Of a stretch of 64,000 bases of DNA, positions 51,925 through 62,000 are shown piece after piece. The stretch spans positions 1-64,000 of the forward strand of contig JAJXWH010000010.1 of the NCBI GenBank assembly GCA_021781745.1, in the 5' to 3' direction. This stretch comes from Bacillota bacterium (GTDB lineage: Bacteria; Bacillota; Clostridia; Clostridiales; Clostridiaceae). The position numbers were made by a program, and so were the translations under genes. How positions within the stretch are numbered: position 1 is the first letter of the stretch; each line of letters opens with the position of its first letter. The notes beneath the pieces were generated by a model. It saw only the letters and a program-made list of their open reading frames with translations. It had not been told where the DNA came from and did no database searches.

Positions 51925-54199
51925 TTAAATTCCCCCTTTTTATCTCAACATATTTTGCTAATTTTTCTATAGTATTATAAGTTTCCATTAAATTGTCTTC
52001 ACTAATTGTAATATTAAACTTCTTTTCTAATTCACTTTCAAGTCTTATGGAAATTAATGAATTTCCACCCACGTAATAGAAATTATCATCAATATTTATT
52101 TCATCTCCACCTAAGACATCAGCCCAAATATCAGCAATTAGATGTTCTGTTTCTGTGAATTTTCCACTTTTACCAGTTAACTTTACATGAATCTGCTCAT
52201 TTGAATTTTCTAACTTTACTTTTGTATCTTTAGATAAATTAAATCTTACATTATCATTCTCAATTATATGCTCTGCAAACTTAATTAGTTTTCTCTCTAA
52301 AGGATAGACTGGAATTGTGACTTTTTTTACATTTTCTCCTTCGTAAAGCTCATCAAAGTTTATTTTTTCACCTTCAATATATTTCTTGCATAAAATCCTA
52401 CATAATTCTAGATAACTTTCCTCATACAAGCCCTTTTGATTATAGCTTCTTATTGTTTTTACTGTTTCTTGATTTTCACTAGAATATAATTCTACTTTAT
52501 TGTAAAATATATCTTTTTCCGCCATACTTAAAAATCCATTTTCTTTAAATAGCAATAGCTTTTCTTTAAGCATTTCATTACTTGATGCTATAATAGCCAA
52601 CCTAAAATTATAATGTCCTCTTCCTGTTGATGCTGTATAAACAATATCTTGTAAAAGCTCTTTGCTATCATTAAGATAAAGAATATATTTATCAACATAA
52701 TCCTTAAGCACCTTCATGTTTTTTGCTGATAAAGTAAATATAAATGGCTTGTTTTCAGCTTCATTACTTAATTCAATATCAGGACCTTCTTCAATTACCA
52801 AGTGGCAGTTAGTACCACTAAATCCAAATGCACTAATTCCTGCTAACCTTTTATCCTTAACACTTTCCCATTCAATAAGTTTGTCTACAACATATACATG
52901 AGAATTAGTAAAATTAATATATGGATTTGGCTCTTTAAAATTTAAAGTAGCTGTTAACTTCTTATTTTTTATGCATAATGCTACTTTTATAAGAGAAATT
53001 ATTCCTGATAATCCTACAGTATGTCCTATATTAGTTTTAACAGTTCCTATCCCACAAATTTGTTTTTTATCTGTATATCTGGAAAATGCATCTTCAATAC
53101 CTTTGATTTCTATTGGATCCCCTACTATAGTTCCAGTTCCATGAGTTTCTATATAAGATATTGTTTCTGGATCAATGTTAGCTTGCTTCCAAGCTCTTAT
53201 TATTACATCTGTTTGTGCCTCTGCATTAGGAGCTGTCACCCCATTTGATGCCCCATCATTATTTATTGCACTACCCTTTATTACTGCATATATATTATCT
53301 TTATCTTTAAGTGCTTCCTTAAATGGCTTAATAAGAACCATTCCCACACCTTCTCCCCAAGCAGTGCCTTTAGAATTTTTATCAAATGCTATTAATAAAC
53401 CATTATCATTTTCAACTTCTGAGAGTCCTGATTTATTTGATATAATTGGCTTACCAAATAAATTAATTCCGCCAACTAAGGCCATACTACATTCTTTATC
53501 TCTAATCGCCCGACATGCATCATGAACAGCTACTAACCCTGCTGAACATGCAGTATCAATAACTATAGCTGGTCCATGCAAATCATATGTGTAAGAAACT
53601 CTGCTTGCAATAATTGAAGACCATGATCCTACTGTAGATAGTATTTCATCTGAATTAAACATACCTAAATTTACTCTATATGTTAAATCCGCACCTATAT
53701 AAACTCCAGTTCTACTTCCATTTATCTTATTTCCACCATAACCTGCATCCTCAATTGTTTCATTTGCTATTTCTAATACAAGTCTTTGCATTGGCTCAAG
53801 ACATTCAGCTTCCTTGTTAGATATATTAAAAAATGAAGCATCAAAAGATTCTATATCATTCATATATCCAGCTTTAGTTACATCTTTCATTGCAGTTTTT
53901 TGACTTTGAGTAGAACTTATATTATTCATAGCCTTCGTATATGGCATACTTCCTTCAAATCTTTTTTCTGAAATATCGCCAATAGAATTTATTCCTTTAG
54001 ATAAATTATCCCAAAATTCATTAATATTATCTGCCCCTGGAACTCTTGTGGCCATTCCTATTATTGCTATTGGTTCATCTATATTGCTATCTTTTTTATT
54101 TATAGTCTTTAATAAGCTATATGCCATATCTTCTTCCATAATCCCATTTTTCACTTGCTCAATAATATATTTACTCATGTCACGTATAGTATTCATCAT
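51917..54199 (-). CDS. PKS protein: ketosynthase plus carrier domain (no AT)
   Basis: A 760-residue module. KS 43-475: Cys218 in DTACSAGLVAVH (DTACSSS is usual), His353 in ETHGTGT, His393 in NIGHTVG. A flanking linker follows, with YTASTGRGHYNFRLAI and PVYPLERKL; no acyltransferase domain. Carrier domain 683-755 with Ser714 in YVGGNSLISIRL, of peptidyl-carrier character. It condenses a malonyl-type extender supplied in trans and holds the product. No reductive or release domain follows, so it appears to be the last module. AGGAGG precedes the ATG at 54199. Confidence 0.85.
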   Translation of the reverse strand: MMNTIRDMSKYIIEQVKNGIMEEDMAYSLLKTINKKDSNIDEPIAIIGMATRVPGADNINEFWDNLSKGINSIGDISEKRFEGSMPYTKAMNNISSTQSQKTAMKDVTKAGYMNDIESFDASFFNISNKEAECLEPMQRLVLEIANETIEDAGYGGNKINGSRTGVYIGADLTYRVNLGMFNSDEILSTVGSWSSIIASRVSYTYDLHGPAIVIDTACSAGLVAVHDACRAIRDKECSMALVGGINLFGKPIISNKSGLSEVENDNGLLIAFDKNSKGTAWGEGVGMVLIKPFKEALKDKDNIYAVIKGSAINNDGASNGVTAPNAEAQTDVIIRAWKQANIDPETISYIETHGTGTIVGDPIEIKGIEDAFSRYTDKKQICGIGTVKTNIGHTVGLSGIISLIKVALCIKNKKLTATLNFKEPNPYINFTNSHVYVVDKLIEWESVKDKRLAGISAFGFSGTNCHLVIEEGPDIELSNEAENKPFIFTLSAKNMKVLKDYVDKYILYLNDSKELLQDIVYTASTGRGHYNFRLAIIASSNEMLKEKLLLFKENGFLSMAEKDIFYNKVELYSSENQETVKTIRSYNQKGLYEESYLELCRILCKKYIEGEKINFDELYEGENVKKVTIPVYPLERKLIKFAEHIIENDNVRFNLSKDTKVKLENSNEQIHVKLTGKSGKFTETEHLIADIWADVLGGDEINIDDNFYYVGGNSLISIRLESELEKKFNITISEDNLMETYNTIEKLAKYVEIKRGNLNA

Positions 54200-54403
54200 T
54201 CATTCCTCCTAAGGCATATAAAATTAGTTACTATCCTTCTACCATCTTTGTTTTTAAGTTATATAATAAAATTTAAGTAACTTTTCAATATAGATTATAA
54301 GCATGTACAATTTAACACTTGGGGACTATTGATAATCACTTTTTAGCATTACTTACAGATAAATCAATGTACTTTCTAAACCTAAAATCTATATTTTAAA
54401 TTC

Positions 54404-57400
54404 CTATAAAGATTCCAATACATCCTCTACAGACACATCATTATTTTTCAAAGCTCTTAACATGTCTCTTAAATCCGTATTACTATCTTCATGTTTTTCA
54501 ATGTGACCTATAGTTTTATTACCTTTTTTATCTATATAGCCTGCTAACTGAGATACATTTGAATAAGTATAAAAGTCAGCTATAGATACTACATCTGGTA
54601 TTTTTTTATCTATATCTTTGACAATGATACTTGCTATTATTGAATCTATACCCATATTTTTAAATGTTTCATTAATATTTATCTTTCTTAGTCCTATTAC
54701 ATTTCCAACAATTGTAGAAATAACATTTTCAGTATTCGTATACTCTTGATTTTTACCTAATAAAACAACATTAAACTTAGATTTTTCTTCAGCTGACGCT
54801 TTACTTTCTTTTTTGTTTTTAATCCATTCTATTTGTAGTTTATTTTTTATTGCAGTATCTAATTCAAAAGGTAAAATATCAATATTATCAAATAGGAATT
54901 TATCATTCAGCTCTCCTACAATTGCATCATTAATTCCATTTTTAATAATTTTATCTAAGGTATCTATTGCATCAATTGTCGATATTGCTTTTAGTGGACC
55001 TTCATGTCTTACTGCATCATTGTCTAAAGCCATCCCAACTTCCTTCCAAGGTGCCCAATTTATCACTATTGTATTTTTCTTATTTCTATTTCTAAATGAT
55101 GCATAAGAATCTAAAAATGAGTTAGCTGCTGTATAATCCCCTTGACCTTGGCCGCCAGTCTTTGAAGTTATAGATGAAAACAATACAAATGCTTCTAAGT
55201 CTTCATCTTTTGTATATTTATCTAAAAGGCATGTACCTACTATCTTTGGATTTATTACATTCAAGAATTTATCCTTATCTTTTCTCATTATAAATCCATC
55301 TCCTGCAACACCAGCAGCATGGAATACCCCATTTATATTTTTAAATTTATTTTTAATATTAAATATAATTTCTGATATTTCTTTTTCTACGGAAACATCG
55401 CCTTTATATATATCTATATTGGATCCATTTTTTTCTATAGACTTTAATATATTTATCTTTTCCTTTAATTTTTCATCAGTTGAATTTATAAGTATTTCAT
55501 CCCATTTATCTTTGGAAATAAATCCATTTCTGCTAATTAAACAAATGTTTGATTTACCTCTTAAAGAAATATATCTGGAAACCTCAAGTCCTATTCCTCC
55601 AGTTCCTCCAGTAATTATATAAGTACCGTCCTCAGTTTTATTTTCTATTTCTTTTGGCAATTCAATTTTATTATTTGTGACTAATTTTTGTATAAATCTA
55701 TAATCATCTCTAATGGCAACTAATTTATACTCATCCATATAAATAATTTCATTTACTATGATTTCCTTTTTTGTATCATCAGTAATATCAATACACTTAA
55801 CTTTAATGTTTTCATATTCTTGATATATAACTTTAGCAAATCCCTGAACTGATGCATTTAATGGATTTATAAATTTCTCATTTCCTGTAATTGAGTAAGC
55901 ATTCTCTGTTAATAATAATAGCTCTTTATCTCCTAAATTATTGTTAACTAAAACTTTTGCAATATGAAGCAAATTTACTATTTTATAATTTATTTTTTCT
56001 TTTAAATCTTCTTCATTTATGCTTCCTACAAATTCTTCTAAATTTAAAGCATTTATTATAGTGGTAAATTTACTTTCTTTTTCTATATCATTAAATAAAG
56101 TTAAAAAATCTTCTTCTGTATTTCCTACTAAATACTCATTATTTTTGATTTTTTCAAATTTTTTTCCTAGTTGAGCCTTTATTATCTTACACTCATTCTC
56201 TTCTAATAAATTTATAATATCTGTTATTCTAGAATTATAATTTTTAAATAAGATAATACATGTTTTTTTATTTTTAAGATTTTTGTTTAATGCTATTCCT
56301 TTACACCATTCTATTTTATGAATTAACCTCTCTATTTCCATTTTATTTTTAAATTCATTTTCATTCTTATGAACTATTTTTATAGAATAGTTTTCTACTT
56401 CGGCAAATATTTTGCCATTTTCATCTACCAAAGTCACATTATATGGTATAGCTTCTGAATTTTTTTTGATTGTATTATTGCTTTTTAATATACTATAAAA
56501 ACGATTAGGCATTTTTCTATAAATCTTTAGATTTTTATAAGAAAATGGAAGATATAATTTATCACCTGCATCTCTCATCAATACATTTACTGCTACATCT
56601 AAAAGTACTGGATGAAAATTAAAGTCATTACTATCTTCATAATATTTTTCATCTAAAGCTATATATGCTAGAGTAGAATCTTCATTATGATATATTTCTT
56701 TTATTGCTCTCCATCTATCACTTAGACCTATATATCCTTCCAGATTTTCATTATCTTCATTATTTATTTTTTGCGTATATTTTGTTTTAAGGCTATCAAT
56801 ATCTATTACTTTAACAGATGTATCTTTTTCTAGTTTTCCTAATCTTCCTACAGCATGATTTATCCACTCATCTTCTGTATAACTTTTACTCTCAATATTA
56901 AAGTCTAAAGTTTCATTTGATTTTTTTAATGTTACCTTAACTTCTCTTACTTCATCTTTTTCAAAAATCATAGGAGCTAAAAATGTAATATCTTTAATTT
57001 CAAAAGGGTTAGACTCAAAATGTTTCTTTCCTATTTCACATGCAATTTCAACATATATGGTTCCAGGAGGAACATTCTTTCCATATACCATATGTTCATC
57101 TACTGCCCATTGATTTTTAGCACTAAATAAACATGAATAAATCTCCTTATCTTCACTTTCTAAATAATCTCCTCGCAAAAATGGATGTGTAATATCTTCT
57201 TTTCTTATCCAGCATCTGGATTTTCTAAATTGATATGTAGGTATTTTAACTAAGTTATATGAATTATCATAATAATCACACCAATTTATTTTATATCCAT
57301 CTATATATATACTTGCTAAATCATCTAAAGATTTTAATTTATCACTGTATTCAAGTTTATTACTCATATGATCATTTTCTTTAAAGTAAATTTTACTGTC

Positions 57401-59053
57401 TTGTATATTTTTTACACCTAAAGATAATATATTATTAATTTTTAATTTAAGATCATCTATGTCTTCAACTATTATGGCAAGTCTTAAATCATAATCACCT
57501 CTTCTTGTATTGGCTGTAAAACATAAATCTTGAATTTTTATATCTTTATTTATTGATAACAACTCTCTATATTCTATAAGCATTTGATTTAAAGATTCAT
57601 AACTTTTAGCTGATAATTTAAATATATTATTATTGTTATTCACACTATTAATTACATTATATATAGGCGCTTCTTCCAAAATCATATGACAATTTGTTCC
57701 ACTTAGCCCAAATGAACTTATTCCACATCTTCTAGGATGAGAAGATGCTTCCCATTCTGTTAATCTATCATTTATATATACAGGAGAATTTTGAAAATCA
57801 ATGTTCCTATTAGGTACTTTAAAATTTATACTTGGCGGAACTTTATGTCTATTTAATGACATTACAACCTTTATAAGCCCTGCTATTCCTGATGCATTAT
57901 CTAAATGACCTATATTAGTTTTTAATGAACCTATTCCACAAAATTGTTTCTTATTTGTATACCTGTTAAATGCTTTTGTTATTCCATCAATTTCAATTGG
58001 ATCTCCTAGTTTTGTTCCTGTTCCATGAGCTTCTATATAGTCTATTGTCTCCGGATTAATTTCTGCTTCTTTCCATGCTCTAATAATGACTTCTTCTTGC
58101 GCTTTTGCATTAGGTGCTGTTATTCCTATGGAGTTTCCATCTTGATTAATTGCGCTGCCCTTAATAACCGCATAAATAATATCTCTATCTTGAATTGCTT
58201 TTTTTAATGGCTTTAGAAAAATTAATGCTCCACCCTCTCCAAGTCCAGTTCCATCAGCAGAATCATCAAATGTACAAGTTCTTTCCGTTGATGATTCAAT
58301 TCCAGTTCTCTGTCCAGAATCTTTATAAACAGGCAAAATATTCAATTTAACTCCTCCTGCAATAGCCATTGTACATTCTTTGTTTTTTATTGCCCTGCAA
58401 GCAAGATGTACTGCTACAAGTGATGAAGAACATGCTGTATCAACTAAGAGGCTTGGTCCCTTTAAATTTAAAATATGACATATTCTTGATGCAATTATGG
58501 AATGGATGTTACCAGTTGTTGAAAGTTTACTTTCTTCTTCTAATGTCTCTACAATTGTTTTATATTCTTCACCAAAATCATTAGAATGACCAATATATAC
58601 ACCAGTTCTGCTGCCATTTAAATCTTCTGGTTTATACCCAGCATCTTCTATAACCTGCCATGCTTTTTGCAATATAAAACGTTGATAAGGATCCATTAAG
58701 CTTGCTTCTTTAGGTGATATGGAAAAAAAGGAATAATCAAAATTATCAATTTCATTCAAGTAAGCACCTGAATAGAAATTAGTTTTTTCCATTCCTAAAT
58801 ATTTGTTTAAATCTTGCTTTCTATTAATAGGGAAAGGCCTGATACAATCAGTACCTTTCCTTAACACATCCCACCATTTTTCCATATTATCAGCTTTAGG
58901 AAATTCCATTGCAATTCCAGTAATAGCTATATCTTCTTTAATGTCCACTTTACTTTCGTCTTCCTTAAGCTTTTTTATAATATTTATTGCAACTTCTTTA
59001 TCAATTTTGTTTTGTGAAGTATTTTCAAAAATATATTTATATAAATCTGTCAA
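54404..59053 (-). CDS. PKS protein: KS-DH-KR-ACP (no AT)
   Basis: A 1549-residue module. KS 40-465: Cys208 (DTACSSS), His343 (EAHGTGT), His383 (NIGHLDN). DH about 620-905: His654 in DEHMVYGKNVPPG (HxxxGxxxxP), Asp819 in HPVLLDVAVN. KR about 1130-1400: GGTGGIG (1149-1155), Ser1293/1294, Tyr1307 and Asn1311 (DYTAANSF), Lys1270; the D in AGDGF (1252) suggests B-type stereochemistry. ACP about 1438-1505 with Ser1471 (GIDS). No AT or enoylreductase. It should install a beta-hydroxy or alpha,beta-unsaturated unit. TTG start at 59053, GGAGG inside the preceding gene's last codons. Confidence 0.88.
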   Translation of the reverse strand: MTDLYKYIFENTSQNKIDKEVAINIIKKLKEDESKVDIKEDIAITGIAMEFPKADNMEKWWDVLRKGTDCIRPFPINRKQDLNKYLGMEKTNFYSGAYLNEIDNFDYSFFSISPKEASLMDPYQRFILQKAWQVIEDAGYKPEDLNGSRTGVYIGHSNDFGEEYKTIVETLEEESKLSTTGNIHSIIASRICHILNLKGPSLLVDTACSSSLVAVHLACRAIKNKECTMAIAGGVKLNILPVYKDSGQRTGIESSTERTCTFDDSADGTGLGEGGALIFLKPLKKAIQDRDIIYAVIKGSAINQDGNSIGITAPNAKAQEEVIIRAWKEAEINPETIDYIEAHGTGTKLGDPIEIDGITKAFNRYTNKKQFCGIGSLKTNIGHLDNASGIAGLIKVVMSLNRHKVPPSINFKVPNRNIDFQNSPVYINDRLTEWEASSHPRRCGISSFGLSGTNCHMILEEAPIYNVINSVNNNNNIFKLSAKSYESLNQMLIEYRELLSINKDIKIQDLCFTANTRRGDYDLRLAIIVEDIDDLKLKINNILSLGVKNIQDSKIYFKENDHMSNKLEYSDKLKSLDDLASIYIDGYKINWCDYYDNSYNLVKIPTYQFRKSRCWIRKEDITHPFLRGDYLESEDKEIYSCLFSAKNQWAVDEHMVYGKNVPPGTIYVEIACEIGKKHFESNPFEIKDITFLAPMIFEKDEVREVKVTLKKSNETLDFNIESKSYTEDEWINHAVGRLGKLEKDTSVKVIDIDSLKTKYTQKINNEDNENLEGYIGLSDRWRAIKEIYHNEDSTLAYIALDEKYYEDSNDFNFHPVLLDVAVNVLMRDAGDKLYLPFSYKNLKIYRKMPNRFYSILKSNNTIKKNSEAIPYNVTLVDENGKIFAEVENYSIKIVHKNENEFKNKMEIERLIHKIEWCKGIALNKNLKNKKTCIILFKNYNSRITDIINLLEENECKIIKAQLGKKFEKIKNNEYLVGNTEEDFLTLFNDIEKESKFTTIINALNLEEFVGSINEEDLKEKINYKIVNLLHIAKVLVNNNLGDKELLLLTENAYSITGNEKFINPLNASVQGFAKVIYQEYENIKVKCIDITDDTKKEIIVNEIIYMDEYKLVAIRDDYRFIQKLVTNNKIELPKEIENKTEDGTYIITGGTGGIGLEVSRYISLRGKSNICLISRNGFISKDKWDEILINSTDEKLKEKINILKSIEKNGSNIDIYKGDVSVEKEISEIIFNIKNKFKNINGVFHAAGVAGDGFIMRKDKDKFLNVINPKIVGTCLLDKYTKDEDLEAFVLFSSITSKTGGQGQGDYTAANSFLDSYASFRNRNKKNTIVINWAPWKEVGMALDNDAVRHEGPLKAISTIDAIDTLDKIIKNGINDAIVGELNDKFLFDNIDILPFELDTAIKNKLQIEWIKNKKESKASAEEKSKFNVVLLGKNQEYTNTENVISTIVGNVIGLRKININETFKNMGIDSIIASIIVKDIDKKIPDVVSIADFYTYSNVSQLAGYIDKKGNKTIGHIEKHEDSNTDLRDMLRALKNNDVSVEDVLESL

Positions 59054-59056
59054 TAT

Positions 59057-62000
59057 TTACACCTCCATCTGATCCATTTTCTCAACTGCTTCTAATATAT
59101 CTACATCACCGCTTTCAATATCATTAAAAAGTTTGCTTATTTCATCTTTTATTCTTTCATCCTCACTTTTTACAGTGTTAGATTTAGCTATCAAATGAGA
59201 CAATTTTGATATAGTAGTATGTGTAAATATATCAACAATCTTCACTTTATTAGGGTAAATTTTATCTATCATTGAATGCATCTTATTTACTAAAAATGAA
59301 TCTCCACCTAACGAAAAGAAATTATCGTTTATTCCTATATTTTTATTTTCCAATAATTCCTTCCATATATTCACTAAATCTTTTTCCACATTTGTACTTG
59401 CTTCAATAAAATCTACTTCTGAATCTTGTCTATCTGTTACTTCCATTTGTTCCAGATACTTTTTATCTATCTTTCCATTTGGAGTATGAGGCATATTATC
59501 TAATTTTATAAATAATGATGGTATCATATAATATGGCAATGTATCGCTTAATCTATTTCTTAGTTCTTCAATTTTATACATATTGTTAGAAGTATAAAAA
59601 CATATTAACTTAGAAGCATTATCTGACTTCTTAACCACAGCAGCCACTTCTTTTATATTTCTATCTTTAAGCATAACATTTTCAATTTCTCCTGTTTCAA
59701 TCCTATATCCAAGGACTTTTACCATGTTATCTTTTCTTCCCATATATTCTATATTTCCATCATTTAGATATCTCCCCAAATCTCCTGTATTATAATAAAT
59801 TTCATCATATATCTTTACAAATACGGATTTAGTTTTTTCATGGTCATCTAAGTATCCCAAGGTTACATTTTCTCCTGATACATAGATAGTTCCAACTTCA
59901 CCTATTCCACAAAGTTTCATATTATCATTTAATATAGCAATTTTATTGTTCCAAATAGGTTTTCCGATAGGTAAAGAATTCCTTGAATCCACTTTTTCAT
60001 CTATAACATAACTTGTTACCCATATAGTAGCTTCCGTAGGCCCATACATATTTGATATTTGAGCATTTTTAAATTCTTTCTTTATTTCTTTAGCTTTCTC
60101 TATGCTCCAAGCTTCTCCTCCAAGCATAATAGTACGTATATTTCTAACGCTATTATATTGGTTTTTACTATTACCCAATGTAATTAATGCTTGATACATT
60201 AAAGTCGGTACTGAATGCCATATGTTAACCTTTTTTTCATCTATATAATCTAAAAACTCATAAGAATCTCTTAAGGTTTCCTCTGGTACAATTACAAGTT
60301 CACATCCGCTTGTAAGTGCAGCAAATATTTCAAATACTGAAATATCAAAGCTTATAGACGTAACTAACATCATTTTATCTTTTGTATTAATATTAAATTC
60401 ACTAATGCTCCATCTTATATAGTTCATAGCATTGGCATGACTCACTACTACTCCTTTTGGTAAACCTGTAGAACCTGATGTATAAATAATATACATTGGA
60501 CTTCCAGTACTTATATTTAATTGAAGGTTATTATCACAATGGATATTAATATCATCTATTCCATATACTTTAGTAAAATCATTAAAATTTTTCATGTTTC
60601 CATTAACATTAATTACTGTATTGATGCTTTCTTTTTCTGTAATTTCTTCAATACTATCTTTATTGTTTTCTTCAGTAATTAAAATCTTAATTTTTGCATT
60701 ATTCACAATATAGCTTATACGTGATTTAGGGTATGTTGGGTCAAGAGGTATGTAACTGCCGCCTGCTTTAAGAACAGCAAGAATTGCAATTATCATATCT
60801 ATCCCTTTTTTCATCATAATACCTATATGCTCACCTGCTACTACATTTTCTTCTTCTCTTAATAAATTTGCTAATTTATTGGCCTTTCTATTTAATTCAT
60901 CATAGGTTATATTCTCGTTTCTAAATGAAAGTGCTACGTTTTCTTTATTTTCTCCTACACACATTTCAAAAGCTTCACACATGGTTAACTTATCAAGTTC
61001 AACATTCTTACCAGTAAATTTTTCTATAATACTACTGCTATCTTCATCTTTCAAAATATCTATACTGCTTAAATTAATATTACTATTATCACATAATTGA
61101 TCAATGATGTTTTCCATGTATTTTCCGTACCACTCAATTGTTTCTCTAGCAAATAAATCTGAATTATATTCAAATCTCATTGTTAGTTGTTCAGAATCTT
61201 CTTTACATAGTAAACTTAAGTCATATTGGCTTATTCCATCATTTTCAAACATAATATAATCATAATATTGGAATATTGTTGAAAAAATTGGACTTCTGCT
61301 TAAGTCCCTTGTAACATTAAGTTCTGAAACAATAAGATCGAAAGGATATAAACTATTTTTATATGAATTTATACTTTTTTCTTTAATTATTTCAAGTACT
61401 TGAGTAAAACTTAATAAGTTTTCTTTCATATTAATTCTTATACTTACCATGTTAATAAATAATCCTACAATTTTTTCAATGCCATCTAGCTGTCTTCCTG
61501 AGTTAGGAACACCGATTATTATATCTTTATCACCAGTAATTCTATTTAATAAAACATAATAAGCAGATAAAAGAAACATATGCATTGTTGTATTCAATTT
61601 TTGTGCAGCTTTTTTAACTTTTATAGTATTCTCTTTTGAAAGTTTTACATTTACAAAAGAACCATTATAGGTTTGTCTTACAGGTCTTTTATAATCTGTG
61701 CATAAATTCAAAATTGGTAAAGGACCCTTTAATTCATCTTTCCAATATCTTTCCATATTTTTAGCTTCATTAGTATTTAGCCATTCTTTTAAATATTTCA
61801 CATAATCGATGTAATGTTTTTCTACAGGATTAAGTATAGCTTTCCCTTGGTTCTTTTTAGCTTTATATATTTCTATTATTTCTTCTCGTAATAATCCGCA
61901 GCTCCAGCCGTCTATAATAATGTGATGAATATTAATATATAACCAAAATTCTTCTTTACTTATTTTGTATAACTTAATGATGAATAATTGTTTTTCAAGA

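Noticed and set aside
53175..53525. 116-codon plus-strand frame opposite the ketosynthase gene
   Set aside because: Antisense of the conserved KS; no start signal and no known family.
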